Below, piece after piece: positions 1-8,546 of a stretch of DNA of 23,648 nt. A program made the translations under genes and the position numbers. Numbering within the stretch: the first letter of the stretch is position 1; each line of letters starts with the position of its first letter. Source of the DNA: a virus; IMG/VR virus record IMGVR_UViG_3300015076_000011, positions 1 to 23,648 of that record. One strand, given 5' to 3'. The notes beneath the pieces were generated by a model that was given only the letters and a program-made list of their open reading frames with translations, was not told where the DNA came from and ran no database searches.

Positions 1-709
1 GCGGGTTAATGCCGATTACCGATCCGGCAGAGTCGTCATACAAAAGAATTTGGTTTCGTCCGAATACCACTAAGTTGGCGCCGTTGGCCGCGATGCCTTG
101 TACTGAGTCAGTGCCTCTAGTCCAAACGCTCGCGACGTTAAGCGAGCCTGCACCTGTAGAACCCCACGCCGTGTAATCGAGGAGGTCGCAGTACTTAATG
201 GTTTGGTTATCGCTGTCTAAGATCCACAGGCGGCCAAAAGCAGCCACCCCACAACCACCAGTAGGCAGCGTGCCGGAACTGGTAGTAATCGTAGCAAACG
301 TCCCTGAACCCGTATAACGTATCGGGCCTTGTCCGGCCTGGACACCGATACACACGTTGTTAAACGTAAGGAACTGCCAATTAGCGGACGCGGGGACTAC
401 TGCTCCGGTAATGTCTGTGAGGGTTGCGGTGCCTGAGTACAGCTTGGTACTTGCTGCGGAGATGATTTGCACTACTCCGGCAGCAGTACGGAACTCGTAT
501 AGTGATTGAACGGCAGGCGCGCCGCCGATTGCGGAGCCTGTGAGCGCTGTCCACCCGTTCCGTGCAGCCAACCGGCCAGAAGCGTCAAATATTGCATTCT
601 GTAGTTCCGTCGCGAACTGCGGGTTAATCTCCGTGCTAGCCGCTTGAGCTTTGTTCAAGCCCATAAAGCCGGGAGTTATTAACGGGACTGGCTGTAACTG
701 ATCCGCCAT
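1..709 (-). CDS. Tail nozzle / tail-tube B-like virion protein, 3' end cut off
   Basis: Partial gene: the first 236 codons from an ATG at 709 are visible and the rest lies beyond the left edge. The start falls 4 bases after the stop of the adaptor gene, so the two are probably co-transcribed. The protein is rich in Gly, Thr, Ser and aromatic residues. It has spaced repeats of the type FGRLWILDS and VVFGRNQILLY, the blade-like pattern seen in podovirus nozzle proteins (T7 gp12 or P22 gp10 type). Position right after the tail-tube A-like gene supports this. The expected role is to extend the tail below the adaptor ring and retain packaged DNA. The exact subfamily cannot be decided from the fragment. 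Confidence 0.6.
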   Translation of the reverse strand, partial: MADQLQPVPLITPGFMGLNKAQAASTEINPQFATELQNAIFDASGRLAARNGWTALTGSAIGGAPAVQSLYEFRTAAGVVQIISAASTKLYSGTATLTDITGAVVPASANWQFLTFNNVCIGVQAGQGPIRYTGSGTFATITTSSGTLPTGGCGVAAFGRLWILDSDNQTIKYCDLLDYTAWGSTGAGSLNVASVWTRGTDSVQGIAANGANLVVFGRNQILLYDDSAGSVIGINP

Positions 710-713
710 ATAG

Positions 714-1502
714 CTAGTCGTAATATCCGGCAGTCAGAGTACCTACCCCACCGCCTTCCAAGTTTTGAAGCATTGAATACGCCTCTTCGCCGCTTTCGTC
801 CCGCTCTATGGCGCGCTGCAACTCTTGGTCGTGCCTGTCTTTGTACAAGCTGGAGCGCTCTGACAGTTCCTCGCCCCTTTCTTCCATAGCAATATAAGTC
901 GCAAAGCTGACGACAGGGCGCCACGGGACAAGAAGTATTTCCGTACCGGATGTGAACTCATCTTGCGGAGCTTTCATGCGGATAGTTATCTGCCTTCCGC
1001 CGATTGGCGCACCAAGCAAATAAAAAAACGCACTGCTTCCACCTGAAGGGCCTGAATTCCCGTAGGTGTAAGCGAATGCGTTTGGCTGTACCGGAGCTTG
1101 GTTAGCTAGGTAGAGGTTGTAGGCGTAATTTGTTTCTGAAGTCTTTCTAGTAAGACGAATCAACCCGCCAGATGCGGCTGTAGTCGTGTCGTACACCGAC
1201 CAATTACCTAGCTCGTCTCGGCAAATCTCGGCTTGATCAGTGGGCCACAAGCCGCTAGATGAAGTCACAACGGGAGTAGTTGCAGTGCTTGCTATGTTGT
1301 ATGTCACTTGGCTGGTTACAGTGGTGAACTGATAAATGGTGTCCAGCACTTTCCACCGCCAAGCGGCTTCTACTTTCTCTTTCGCTTGATTGATAAATTC
1401 AAGTATTAGCTGCGAATAAACCGCAGAGAAGTCTGTGACTGGCTGCTCACGTAGGTTCGTAAGAACTTTATTGACCAACTGCAATGAGGTTTTTTGCGAC
1501 AT
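714..1502 (-). CDS. Tail tubular protein A-like head-tail adaptor
   Basis: 262 residues. The N-terminus (SLQLVNKVLTNL, then VTDFSAVYSQLILEFINQAK, then EAAWRWKVL) matches the pattern I know from T7 gp11-like adaptors: a helical start, a conserved Trp-rich turn, then beta-rich sequence. The protein would form the ring between portal and nozzle. It lies downstream of the capsid gene, after a hairpin terminator, and directly before the nozzle-like gene, which is the usual podovirus order. The RBS is weak (AGG 5 bases from the ATG). Family assignment is by pattern only. Confidence 0.7.
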   Translation of the reverse strand: MSQKTSLQLVNKVLTNLREQPVTDFSAVYSQLILEFINQAKEKVEAAWRWKVLDTIYQFTTVTSQVTYNIASTATTPVVTSSSGLWPTDQAEICRDELGNWSVYDTTTAASGGLIRLTRKTSETNYAYNLYLANQAPVQPNAFAYTYGNSGPSGGSSAFFYLLGAPIGGRQITIRMKAPQDEFTSGTEILLVPWRPVVSFATYIAMEERGEELSERSSLYKDRHDQELQRAIERDESGEEAYSMLQNLEGGGVGTLTAGYYD

Positions 1503-1534
1503 GAAAACCTAGAATTAGCGAAGCGGAGAAACCT

Positions 1535-1565
1535 AAAGACAGTCCCCTTGTTTCCAAAGGGACTG
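1535..1565 (-). terminator. Hairpin terminator after the capsid gene
   Basis: Read on the minus strand, CAGTCCC (1559-1565) pairs perfectly with GGGACTG (1540-1546) over a 12-nt loop and is followed by TCTTT. It lies between the capsid stop (1623) and the adaptor start (1502). A partial terminator here would give the capsid message more transcript than the tail genes. The U-run is short, so read-through is likely. Confidence 0.6.
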
Positions 1566-1622
1566 CACTCTTAGGTCACTTACACGCCACCCGAATAGGT
1601 GTCTGCAAGCGAATCAAATGGA

Positions 1623-2579
1623 TTACGCCGGGACGTAGAGCAAACGACCACGGTCAAGGGCTAACGTGTTTTCCGTACGGACCACAGCCGCGCCGAAAGC
1701 GCAGTCAGCAACCAGAACGTCAGACAAAAATTCCAACTTGTACTGCGACTGAACGCGCGGCATGATTTGGTTCACCAGGATCATGGAATCCTTGTGAGCG
1801 ATCATCACAGCTCGATAAGCAGTCGTAGCGTTGGTCGCAAGCACAGTCGGGCTGTTACTGGAAACAAACACGGGCATGCCGTACATGTCACCAATCTTGC
1901 CATTCCGGATGCTGTTACCCATCCCAACCTCACCGACAAAGCTTTGCTCAGTGAACCGGCCGTTACCGAGAATGCGATTCTTTTCAACCGGAGGCAGAAC
2001 CACAAAACGCTCAGTCCCAGGAACATCGTTATCGTCAAGCGACTGAATGACGCGGCGGATGCCTTGGTCCGTCAGTGCCGTGCCGTTGCCCGCGTTGGTG
2101 TTAGCCGATGGATTCCACAACGTAGTACCGTCTCCGCCGATCACAACGCCCGCATCCTGAGACGCGCCCGCGAACAAACGCGCAGTCGTCCACAGATACG
2201 AATCGATCGCAAGCGCTAGACTGTAGCCGATATCGTCCGTAATGAACTTACGATAGCTTGTGAGAAACTGCTTTTCGGCAATGTCTGGGATCTGCTTTGG
2301 CGTTGCCCAGTGCTGATTAATCGTAATCGTGAAAATGTTTTCGGTCGGAGCCGTGAACGTCAGCGCAGCACCCTGCGAACCGTAAATGTTCGTAGCGCTG
2401 GAGCGCGTCGGTGCCGGAACGTTGACAACCGAGCCCGGCTTGTCCGAGTGGTCCCACTGCGTCACATTCGACGCCACGACCACGTTCTTTTTGTAGCGAG
2501 CCGCTACGTCATCCGACCACAGCTGCGGAACAAAAGTCGCCGCAGTCGTAGTAGTAACTTGACCTGTACCAAGTGCCAT
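1623..2579 (-). CDS. Major capsid protein
   Basis: 318 residues. It starts MALGTGQVTTTTAATFVPQL and continues with WSDDVAARYKKNVVVAS and a stretch on DKPGSVVNVPAPTRSSA. This is typical of HK97-fold coat proteins in podoviruses and related environmental phages: an N-arm, a leading helix, then the P-domain. The gene follows the scaffold gene and precedes the adaptor, as expected. The SD-like AGGA lies 11 bases before the ATG, which is long, and the 98-nt leader upstream can fold (see 2603-2662). Alternative capsid families with similar N-termini exist, so the subfamily is open; capsid function itself is well supported by order, length and composition. Confidence 0.85.
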   Translation of the reverse strand: MALGTGQVTTTTAATFVPQLWSDDVAARYKKNVVVASNVTQWDHSDKPGSVVNVPAPTRSSATNIYGSQGAALTFTAPTENIFTITINQHWATPKQIPDIAEKQFLTSYRKFITDDIGYSLALAIDSYLWTTARLFAGASQDAGVVIGGDGTTLWNPSANTNAGNGTALTDQGIRRVIQSLDDNDVPGTERFVVLPPVEKNRILGNGRFTEQSFVGEVGMGNSIRNGKIGDMYGMPVFVSSNSPTVLATNATTAYRAVMIAHKDSMILVNQIMPRVQSQYKLEFLSDVLVADCAFGAAVVRTENTLALDRGRLLYVPA

Positions 2580-2602
2580 TTAATTTAAATTCCTGTAAAA
2601 GA

Positions 2603-2662
2603 GATTAGTAGATATGTATTGTTTGTAAACTGTCTTTCGCGTTCATGCGAACGCTACTAATC
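2603..2662 (-). promoter_or_regulatory. Foldable leader upstream of the capsid gene
   Basis: In the scaffold-capsid gap, GATTAGTAG (2603-2611) and CTACTAATC (2654-2662) form a perfect 9-bp inverted repeat. Inside it lies a second hairpin, GCGTTC-ATGC-GAACGC (2639-2654). In the minus-strand RNA the outer stem ends 23 nt before the capsid ATG, just upstream of the SD-like AGGA. There is no U-run on its 3' side, so it is not a simple terminator. It could be a processing site or a control of capsid translation. Confidence 0.4.
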
Positions 2663-2677
2663 CCAAAAAAGGCTGCT

Positions 2678-3472
2678 CTATTTGACTCGTCCTTCGGCAT
2701 ACGCTTTATTCATCTCTTCTTGGAATTTTGGATCATTCCATCTAGCTTGCGCGGCTTGGTCGTAGTCAATCTTCATTCGTAGTTCCATCAACTTGGCGCG
2801 GCTCCAAACCTTTTCAGTTGCCTGTGTAGCAGGAGTAGAACGTACAGAACTTGCAACTTTTTTCTGCACTTTCTTCTCTCCCTTTGGTTCTGCTAACTCT
2901 TTATGCTCAGTCCACATATCCCAAAGGGATGCTGCGGCACGAAAGTCATTGTTAGCTGCCAAGTTACCTAGCCCTGCGCGGACTTCATTCTTTTTAACCC
3001 ACTCAGTAAAAGCAGGGTCTTGCATGTCGTCAGCGTAAGTTGGGTAACGAGACACAAAGTCGCGCTGTGTGATGGATCGCTCAAGATTCTCTGCTCGCTG
3101 TTCAGCGGCTTTAGCACGTTGGACGGCTTCACTAGAATCTACTGCGCTCCGAATAGCCTTTTCGGGATCGTTAAGCAGAGATTCAACCGTTACCGGCTGG
3201 CGCTCTACTTTTTGGTGTTGTGTCGTTTCTTGCTTTCCGGACTTCAAATTCAGTATTTCATCAGCCATGCGGCGAAGTGTTCCCACTTCCCGGCCTTGCT
3301 CAGTAATCTTTCTTTCACTGTGCTGATGCATCTGAATCAAATCTTCAATGCTCTTACCGGCATATTTAGCCGGAACATTGGAGGCGGTCTCCGTAGAGGT
3401 GCCCGAAGGTTCTACGAACAAGTCCAAATCGTCAGACGTGGCGCTACCAGCGCCGCTCATTTCAACAGACAT
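2678..3472 (-). CDS. Capsid assembly scaffolding protein
   Basis: 264 residues, highly charged, without Cys, and helical in character. A Gly/Ser/Asp-rich N-terminus is followed by YAGKSIEDLIQMHQHSERKI, a pattern frequent in podovirus scaffolds. Then comes a long Glu/Gln/Lys/Arg-rich middle likely to be coiled coil, and a basic C-terminus (NKAYAEGRVK) of the sort that contacts coat protein. A good RBS (AAAGGA, 9 bases from the ATG) supports the start. It sits directly upstream of the major capsid gene, the usual place. No protease gene is visible next to it. Confidence 0.7.
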   Translation of the reverse strand: MSVEMSGAGSATSDDLDLFVEPSGTSTETASNVPAKYAGKSIEDLIQMHQHSERKITEQGREVGTLRRMADEILNLKSGKQETTQHQKVERQPVTVESLLNDPEKAIRSAVDSSEAVQRAKAAEQRAENLERSITQRDFVSRYPTYADDMQDPAFTEWVKKNEVRAGLGNLAANNDFRAAASLWDMWTEHKELAEPKGEKKVQKKVASSVRSTPATQATEKVWSRAKLMELRMKIDYDQAAQARWNDPKFQEEMNKAYAEGRVK

Positions 3473-3520
3473 GTATTAATTTCCTTTTAACCGAGAGACG
3501 TTTAGCCCGAGCGGGCGCGT

Positions 3521-3751
3521 CTATTTGCCGGTTTTGTGATATGCGGTCTGAACATTCGCCCATCGGTCGTAAGACGTCGGGAAGCTTGGGTCTAACCCCA
3601 TCTTGCGCCAGTCAATACGTGGCGCTGCGATGAGTTTCACTGCGTTACCCTTGCAAGCTTCACAAGGCGTAGTGTTTTTTTCTGCTTGAACCATCGCTTC
3701 AAATACAAGCGAACAGTTCCGGCATTCAAAATCAAATAAACGGAGTGACAT
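3521..3751 (-). CDS. Small zinc-ribbon protein (FmdB-like)
   Basis: 76 residues with two CxxC knuckles, C10-C13 and C30-C33, which could bind one zinc ion. The start MSLRLFDFECRNC resembles the FmdB/CxxC_CxxC_SSSS zinc-ribbon group. The C-terminal half (DWRKMGLDPSFPTSYDRWA) is the phage-type extension. Genes of this kind occur between portal and scaffold in several podoviruses; their job is not known to me. The start directly abuts the stop of the previous gene. Confidence 0.7.
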   Translation of the reverse strand: MSLRLFDFECRNCSLVFEAMVQAEKNTTPCEACKGNAVKLIAAPRIDWRKMGLDPSFPTSYDRWANVQTAYHKTGK

Positions 3752-4030
3752 CTAGTAGTGGTCCTCTAACGGGTTGCCTTCTTCTACTTCTGGGGCTTCT
3801 AACATTTCGCGCCACTGGGCCACGAACGTGGGGAAGTCGGCTATTTGCTTAATGCCGTCGTAACGGCCTTGATGAAATCCCAACTTGTCTGGTGAGACGG
3901 TGACTAATCCAGAAAGTATTCTGGTAGTCCACCCGGCCATCTCGTCCGTTAGGAGCTTCCACCCTAAAGTTCCGAACAACGCTTCGTATGCTTCAATCTC
4001 TTGAAACTGAGCTCCTTTGCTTACTGTCAT
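3752..4030 (-). CDS. Small protein of unknown function between portal and zinc-ribbon genes
   Basis: 92 residues, not recognised. The ATG at 4030 overlaps the portal stop by 4 bases (ATGA), so translation is probably coupled to portal. The sequence is acidic towards the end (APEVEEGNPLEDHY) and helical in the middle, with several Trp. Position alone suggests a role in head assembly or a virion-associated accessory. No domain can be named. Confidence 0.6.
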   Translation of the reverse strand: MTVSKGAQFQEIEAYEALFGTLGWKLLTDEMAGWTTRILSGLVTVSPDKLGFHQGRYDGIKQIADFPTFVAQWREMLEAPEVEEGNPLEDHY

Positions 4031-6093
4031 TCTTGCGGGGCGCTAGCTACGGGCTGCATTGCTTTTTTGTGCGCGATATAGTTTTTAACTACTTCGTGCA
4101 TATGCCCTCGCTCTCTGTGATAGTGATCTATGTGCGCTTTAGCTGCCTCGACTTCTATTTGCCGAGCTTGATTGTCAGCCGTCTTGTGCGACGCTTGGAC
4201 TTGGGCCGCTTGAATCTGTGCAGTGATAGGAACCACTTGCGCCTTAGCTTGCGTCTCTTGTGCCTTGGCTTGGTTGACGCCAACGCGCGAACTGACTTCG
4301 TCGGCTTCTGCTTTGGTTTTAGCTACGCCTGCCTCAAGTCCGGCCATTTGCAGTTCTTGTTGCTTTTGAGCAGCAGCTTGCGCGGCCGGATCAGGCTTCA
4401 TGGACTTGTCAATAGCCGCAATGATTTGATCTTTCTGCGGGCCGCTGTAGTTGTCTATGATTCCCTTCAATATGATGGGGAAGGCTGGTGATTGCTGCGG
4501 AACAACGGCCAGCAAGTTGGTCATCTGCATCTGCTCAAATTCACGAGCGACGATCGACATAGTACTGTTGACAGTGAAATACGGTATTCGCGGGTATCTT
4601 TGCGGGTTCATTTTCGAATACCGCAAAATAGACTTGCGAACTAGTTGATCTAAAAAAACGTCAACAGATTGCATGGTTAGCTTGGAGCGCTTTATAAAGC
4701 TGCTAGAAGCCATGGATTGACCGGAGGCGGTGCTGTTCGCGTTAATCGGGCTAGCGGGGTCTGAGGCGCCCGTAGCCATCTGCGCGTAGCGTTCCAAGTC
4801 CGCCGACTGTTGGAAACTAGCGCCGTTCATTGTGCCGAACTGGATAGCCTGAATAATTTCATTTGGCGGTCCGTTCGTTCTGTAAATCTTGCCGGGCGTC
4901 ACGTACGGATCAAACTTAGACGGCATCCGAGTAGAGTCTATGCCGACAGTCGGGTACGTAATTAACGCTAATGCGTCCATACGTGCCCGGACTTCTCCGT
5001 CTAACGCTACTTGGGAGTTAAACGCTTTTTCTACTACGCCAATACCGAAGAAACTATCGGGCGATTCGTGATGCTGGTAGGCAATAAACCCACGATCTTT
5101 AAGATCATTCTCTTGCGCGGAAAGCAGCCCTGTACCGTTGCCGATACACACGATTGCCTCTACATAATCAAACTCGTCATCTTCGTCCGAATCATCGTCC
5201 GAATCTTCCATCAAATCTTGGTTATCGTCTTTTGGCGTTTTGCCTTTCAGAAGATACTTAGGGACTTTGCCGTGATACTCAGTAAAGTAAATCCCGTCTT
5301 CAGCGTCTACCGTCTCAAGGTCCGTAGACATGGATTTGTTGAGAATGTCAGTAGCTCCATATCCGGCTACAGAACTTAAACTTTCATCGTCCCAATACTC
5401 ACCAGAAGCTTGCTTTTCTTTAACAATGTGAATTGGCAGCACGGTTTCGTGTGCGCAGCCAAGAGCTTCATCTATCGTCATAGCGGCCGTGTCCATGACA
5501 AAGCTGTTAGGGGCTACAGGCTCCCAGCACAAGTACCGCGTACCGTCTAACTGAGTCGTTTCTACGGCTTTAGCGATGCCCGTTCCGTAGATACCTCCGT
5601 TATAGAACACACGCTTTAGGTCGCGTTTAATTCCGCCCGTATGAAGGTCAGCAAGCAAATTGTCTCTAACTTCTTCTTCAAGCTGCGAGTAATCAACCGG
5701 AGGTGGCTGAGGTGCGGCCGGGGGTTGTCTTTGCTGGGGTGCCGCTTGGGGAGGTGCTTGCGGGTTTGGTGGCGGATCGGACAGGACTACCCAATCCCCT
5801 CGGCCAAAAACAGCGTCCATCATCTCCGCCACAGTTTGGTCAACTGCCGACTGCGAAACTGGTGTTATGATCTTAGACCGCTCTGCCTGCTTTCCTTTGA
5901 GGCTAGGGTCCCAACGTCCACGCCATATACGGTAATAGCGAATCCAATCAGACGAATAAGTGCTATCACGCTGCGTTCGCCAGCGGTTTACTTTAGACAT
6001 GATCCACGTAACTAGTTCCGGGCCTGGCTTGAAGCCTTCCCCTTCGTTACTTGAATCTGTTTTTAGTGCTTGTAAGTCTATGGTATCTGACAT
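4027..6093 (-). CDS. Portal protein
   Basis: 688 residues, a normal length for large podovirus portals. It starts with an acidic tail, then WIMSKVNRWRTQRDSTYSSD. A Pro/Gln-rich insertion lies near residues 108-132, an acidic stretch (DDDSDEDDE) near residue 300, and a long Ala/Gln/Lys helical C-terminus from about 570, as in barrel-forming portals. It lies directly downstream of large terminase and upstream of scaffold and capsid. The dodecameric portal would sit at one capsid vertex and be the docking site for terminase. The RBS is weak, so translation may depend on the terminase gene 20 bases upstream. Confidence 0.87.
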   Translation of the reverse strand: MSDTIDLQALKTDSSNEGEGFKPGPELVTWIMSKVNRWRTQRDSTYSSDWIRYYRIWRGRWDPSLKGKQAERSKIITPVSQSAVDQTVAEMMDAVFGRGDWVVLSDPPPNPQAPPQAAPQQRQPPAAPQPPPVDYSQLEEEVRDNLLADLHTGGIKRDLKRVFYNGGIYGTGIAKAVETTQLDGTRYLCWEPVAPNSFVMDTAAMTIDEALGCAHETVLPIHIVKEKQASGEYWDDESLSSVAGYGATDILNKSMSTDLETVDAEDGIYFTEYHGKVPKYLLKGKTPKDDNQDLMEDSDDDSDEDDEFDYVEAIVCIGNGTGLLSAQENDLKDRGFIAYQHHESPDSFFGIGVVEKAFNSQVALDGEVRARMDALALITYPTVGIDSTRMPSKFDPYVTPGKIYRTNGPPNEIIQAIQFGTMNGASFQQSADLERYAQMATGASDPASPINANSTASGQSMASSSFIKRSKLTMQSVDVFLDQLVRKSILRYSKMNPQRYPRIPYFTVNSTMSIVAREFEQMQMTNLLAVVPQQSPAFPIILKGIIDNYSGPQKDQIIAAIDKSMKPDPAAQAAAQKQQELQMAGLEAGVAKTKAEADEVSSRVGVNQAKAQETQAKAQVVPITAQIQAAQVQASHKTADNQARQIEVEAAKAHIDHYHRERGHMHEVVKNYIAHKKAMQPVASAPQE

Positions 6094-6113
6094 GTCTAGT
6101 TTATAAAGTGGAC

Positions 6114-7427
6114 TCAGATACCCGAGATAAGATCCATCGGTTCGAACGTAGCTATCTCGCCAATGTCGTTATAATTTTGGTCGTCTAGCTGATCGATATA
6201 GGCCAGAGAATCGAGCATGTCGTCATGGGAAAGCGGGGACGGAAAGTCGTTTGCTTGCTCAATCAGCCTGCGCTGCCACGAATTGTAATCGTCTGCGTTT
6301 TCGGTGTTTAGTACTAGCCGTCCTTTCTCTAGGCGCCCTTGCAGTGCCCACCTAATGCGGTCTGCTTTGTTCTTTCCGCCGTGAGATAAATCCCACACTA
6401 GAAAGTAACGATTCATCCGTTTCATTTCGTCCGTTAGATACGGACCTACTGCGTTTTTTAAAGCGCCTTTTTCGATTCCAAGCTTGATCGGACGATACTG
6501 AGCGTAGGCACGGATGATCTGAAGCGCCGTCTCTCTAACGTCCCACTGGCCGGTAATGATTCGTTCGACGAACCATCCGCCTGGGGAACAATTCGCAACC
6601 GTGATTGCGTGCTCGTCTCTGACTTTGAGGTGCCCTTTTTTGAATCCGCCCGCGTCAGTGAATCCAGCAAGGTCAACTGAGATATAGCAGGAACCGTCAC
6701 CAGGATTAGTTCCGAATTTCCACCACTCTTCCCGAAGATGCTCACCGCCTCCGCCATTGAAAGATGCGCCGTACTCTTGCCGTGCAGCAGCAGCAGACAT
6801 GTTAGCGATAGCGCCTGCAACTTCTGACGCATCCAACGTTGGGTTAGCAAGAGACTCATAGTTGAACGCGGACCAATCTTTGTATGCAGCTTTGTCAGAA
6901 AGCGCATTTTGGTACAAGTCGTAAAAGTGATTTTTACCATCCGGCGTACCTATGAACAGTGCTCCGCCTTTAACGTCAGACAGCGCAGGCCGAATAATCT
7001 TTTCCCAGACATCCGGTTTCATCATGGCGTATTCGTCAAGGACGCAGTACGACAAGCCTACGCCGCGAAGAGAGTCAGGACGATCCGAGCCTTTGATAGA
7101 TATTCGGCGCCCGTTCACTAGTGTGACTGTTGCCGTGTTCTCGTGGGCAGAGGCGATTAACCCGCCTTCTTTCTCGGTTTTGGCGAGAGACTTTAGAAGG
7201 TTCCACATGATCTCCTTTCCTTGGGTGAAGGTCGGAGCCACATAGTAGATTTCTTTGTCAAGAAGGCTGCGCCCAAGCGGCGTTTCTTCTTTGAGCGCTT
7301 CTAATATCAAGGTTATCGCAGCGAGGTACGTTTTCCCGAACCTTCGGCCGCAAACGGCTACTTTGAACCTAGCCGGATCGTTAAAAACTTCTTCTTGTGC
7401 GGCGTGCAGATTAAACTGCAACGCCAT
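6114..7427 (-). CDS. terL: Terminase large subunit
   Basis: 437 residues with both enzymatic parts. ATPase: Walker A GRRFGKT (27-33), Walker B CVLDE (128-132, catalytic E132) and the coupling motif GTP (160-162). RNase H-like nuclease: acidic residues D252 (SVDLAG), E319 (GIEKGA) and D402/D403/D406 (HDDMLD). It cuts concatemeric DNA and pumps it into the procapsid through the portal. The start is 3 bases after the stop of the preceding small gene. The 2000-base gene order terminase-portal is standard. Packaging type (cos, pac or terminal repeats) cannot be inferred here. Confidence 0.93.
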   Translation of the reverse strand: MALQFNLHAAQEEVFNDPARFKVAVCGRRFGKTYLAAITLILEALKEETPLGRSLLDKEIYYVAPTFTQGKEIMWNLLKSLAKTEKEGGLIASAHENTATVTLVNGRRISIKGSDRPDSLRGVGLSYCVLDEYAMMKPDVWEKIIRPALSDVKGGALFIGTPDGKNHFYDLYQNALSDKAAYKDWSAFNYESLANPTLDASEVAGAIANMSAAAARQEYGASFNGGGGEHLREEWWKFGTNPGDGSCYISVDLAGFTDAGGFKKGHLKVRDEHAITVANCSPGGWFVERIITGQWDVRETALQIIRAYAQYRPIKLGIEKGALKNAVGPYLTDEMKRMNRYFLVWDLSHGGKNKADRIRWALQGRLEKGRLVLNTENADDYNSWQRRLIEQANDFPSPLSHDDMLDSLAYIDQLDDQNYNDIGEIATFEPMDLISGI

Positions 7428-7430
7428 TAA

Positions 7431-7751
7431 TCACGCAACGTCAGTAGTAAACGGGTATGTGGCGACTTTGTACAAGCCTGCGACACCCGTAAGACTGCCT
7501 GCAGTCGGATTCAAGAAATAGATTGTGACAACGCCCGCAGCAGTAACAACGCCAAACACTAACAAGCCAACGGGCTGCACAGCCGGGGACGACACGTCCA
7601 CAATGTCACCGATCGAGGCGCCGGGGATATTGGCAAGCGTTCCGCCAGCGGTAGCTGCCGCCGCAACAGCGGTGGTGGCCGTAAGCGTAACCGAGCCGGT
7701 ATTCGCTTGCTGAAAAATTCTTTGCCACTCAGTACGTGAAAGAATAGGCAT
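7431..7751 (-). CDS. Small beta-rich protein of unknown function
   Basis: 106 residues, not recognised. After an N-terminal helix (SRTEWQRIFQQAN) it is almost entirely Ala, Thr, Gly and Val with alternating hydrophobics, suggesting a small beta domain. There is no signal peptide or clear membrane segment. It stands between small proteins and large terminase and ends 3 bases before the terminase ATG. A minor virion component is the simplest guess. Confidence 0.6.
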   Translation of the reverse strand: MPILSRTEWQRIFQQANTGSVTLTATTAVAAAATAGGTLANIPGASIGDIVDVSSPAVQPVGLLVFGVVTAAGVVTIYFLNPTAGSLTGVAGLYKVATYPFTTDVA

Positions 7752-7752
7752 T

Positions 7753-8013
7753 TTATTTATTCCCGCCGCTGCCGCGATTTTGCGACATTCCGGTCATGAG
7801 GTTAGAGGTAGCTGCCTTAAGAACTCGGGCGTTACCTGGAAGCTGGTTCATGGATAGGTTCTTGCTGCCAGAATCAATACCAGGTGCCTGGCCTGCAGGG
7901 ATTCCGATGCTGTTAGTCTTGCTCAAGTTGTAGTAATTGACTTTGCCGTTATCGCCGCCGTCAACTCCCATACCTTCGGTAGATTTGCCTTTCGGCACGC
8001 CTGCAGTAGCCAT
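7753..8013 (-). CDS. Small Gly/Asn/Ser-rich protein of unknown function
   Basis: 86 residues, low complexity, probably disordered (Gly, Asn, Ser, Lys; NRGSGGNK at the end). The RBS is good (GAGG 11 bases from the ATG). It is packed between its neighbours with one base after it and 5 bases before it, so it belongs to the virion operon. No family recognised. Confidence 0.6.
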   Translation of the reverse strand: MATAGVPKGKSTEGMGVDGGDNGKVNYYNLSKTNSIGIPAGQAPGIDSGSKNLSMNQLPGNARVLKAATSNLMTGMSQNRGSGGNK

Positions 8014-8018
8014 CGTAT

Positions 8019-8381
8019 TTATTCGTCCTCTGATTGAATTGTTCGGCCTTTGACTGCCGGAATTTGATCTAACTTACCAATGATGATTTGAATTTTATCT
8101 TTTTGAGGTTCGTCATCTTTCGCTACGCTCTTAGTGACCCAAGAACCGTAAAGCATCTTTATCATTTCTTTGTCGCCTTCTAGCGCAAGCTCAATAGCTT
8201 TGTCTAGCAGTGCGGGCATGTGGTCCTTCATCTGAGCGCGCAATTCGCTCTCGATTTGGACCTTTAGCAAAGAAACTTGGTTTTTCGAGCCTGGGGGGCG
8301 CCCTTTAGGGTTACCGCTCTGCCCTTTCTTAAAAAGGTGTTTAGGCTTACTGCTTTCAGCCGGTAATGATTCGTCGGTCAT
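8019..8381 (-). CDS. DUF5681-like protein in the small-terminase position
   Basis: 120 residues from the ATG at 8381. The N-terminal FKKGQSGNPKGRPPGSKN is the signature of the DUF5681 family, common in phages next to terminase. A helical, Glu/Lys-rich segment follows (residues 30-75). It may be the small terminase subunit or a terminase helper; DNA-binding HTH features are not obvious. An in-frame GTG at 8414 with AGGA 4 bases before it is an alternative start. I prefer 8381 because its upstream CGAATTAAACACG closely matches CGAATAAATACG before the next gene. Confidence 0.65.
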   Translation of the reverse strand: MTDESLPAESSKPKHLFKKGQSGNPKGRPPGSKNQVSLLKVQIESELRAQMKDHMPALLDKAIELALEGDKEMIKMLYGSWVTKSVAKDDEPQKDKIQIIIGKLDQIPAVKGRTIQSEDE

Positions 8382-8436
8382 CGTGTTTAATTCGCTTCGT
8401 CTCAGAAGCGTCACTTTATCCTGTAAGGGAGTGAGG

Positions 8437-8511
8437 AAAAGCCGATCCGGACGTTATCCCGGCATAGTCCGCTTTGTATCGCGGGGCCTTACACTTAGGC
8501 TATCGGCTTTT
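8437..8511. ncRNA. Four-way-junction (cloverleaf-like) RNA element
   Basis: The gap between two virion genes holds a perfect 10-bp closing stem, AAAAGCCGAT (8437-8446) with ATCGGCTTTT (8502-8511). Inside it are three perfect 4-bp hairpins: CCGG-8 nt-CCGG (8447-8462), CCGC-8 nt-GCGG (8469-8484) and GCCT-7 nt-AGGC (8486-8500). The whole is a tRNA-shaped cloverleaf. It is not a tRNA: there is no T-loop consensus on either strand, and two loops are 8 nt. The A4/T4 ends make it a possible bidirectional terminator; it could also be an RNase III processing site or an independent RNA. It splits the virion operon between small virion genes and the terminase block. Confidence 0.55.
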
Positions 8512-8546
8512 AAACTTGCCTGTGCGTCACAAAGTGTGTCTGGCAT

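Noticed and set aside
3988-4491. 167-codon plus-strand frame opposite the portal gene
   Set aside because: Antisense to the Gln/Ala-rich portal C-terminus, which commonly gives long Leu/Cys-rich antisense frames.
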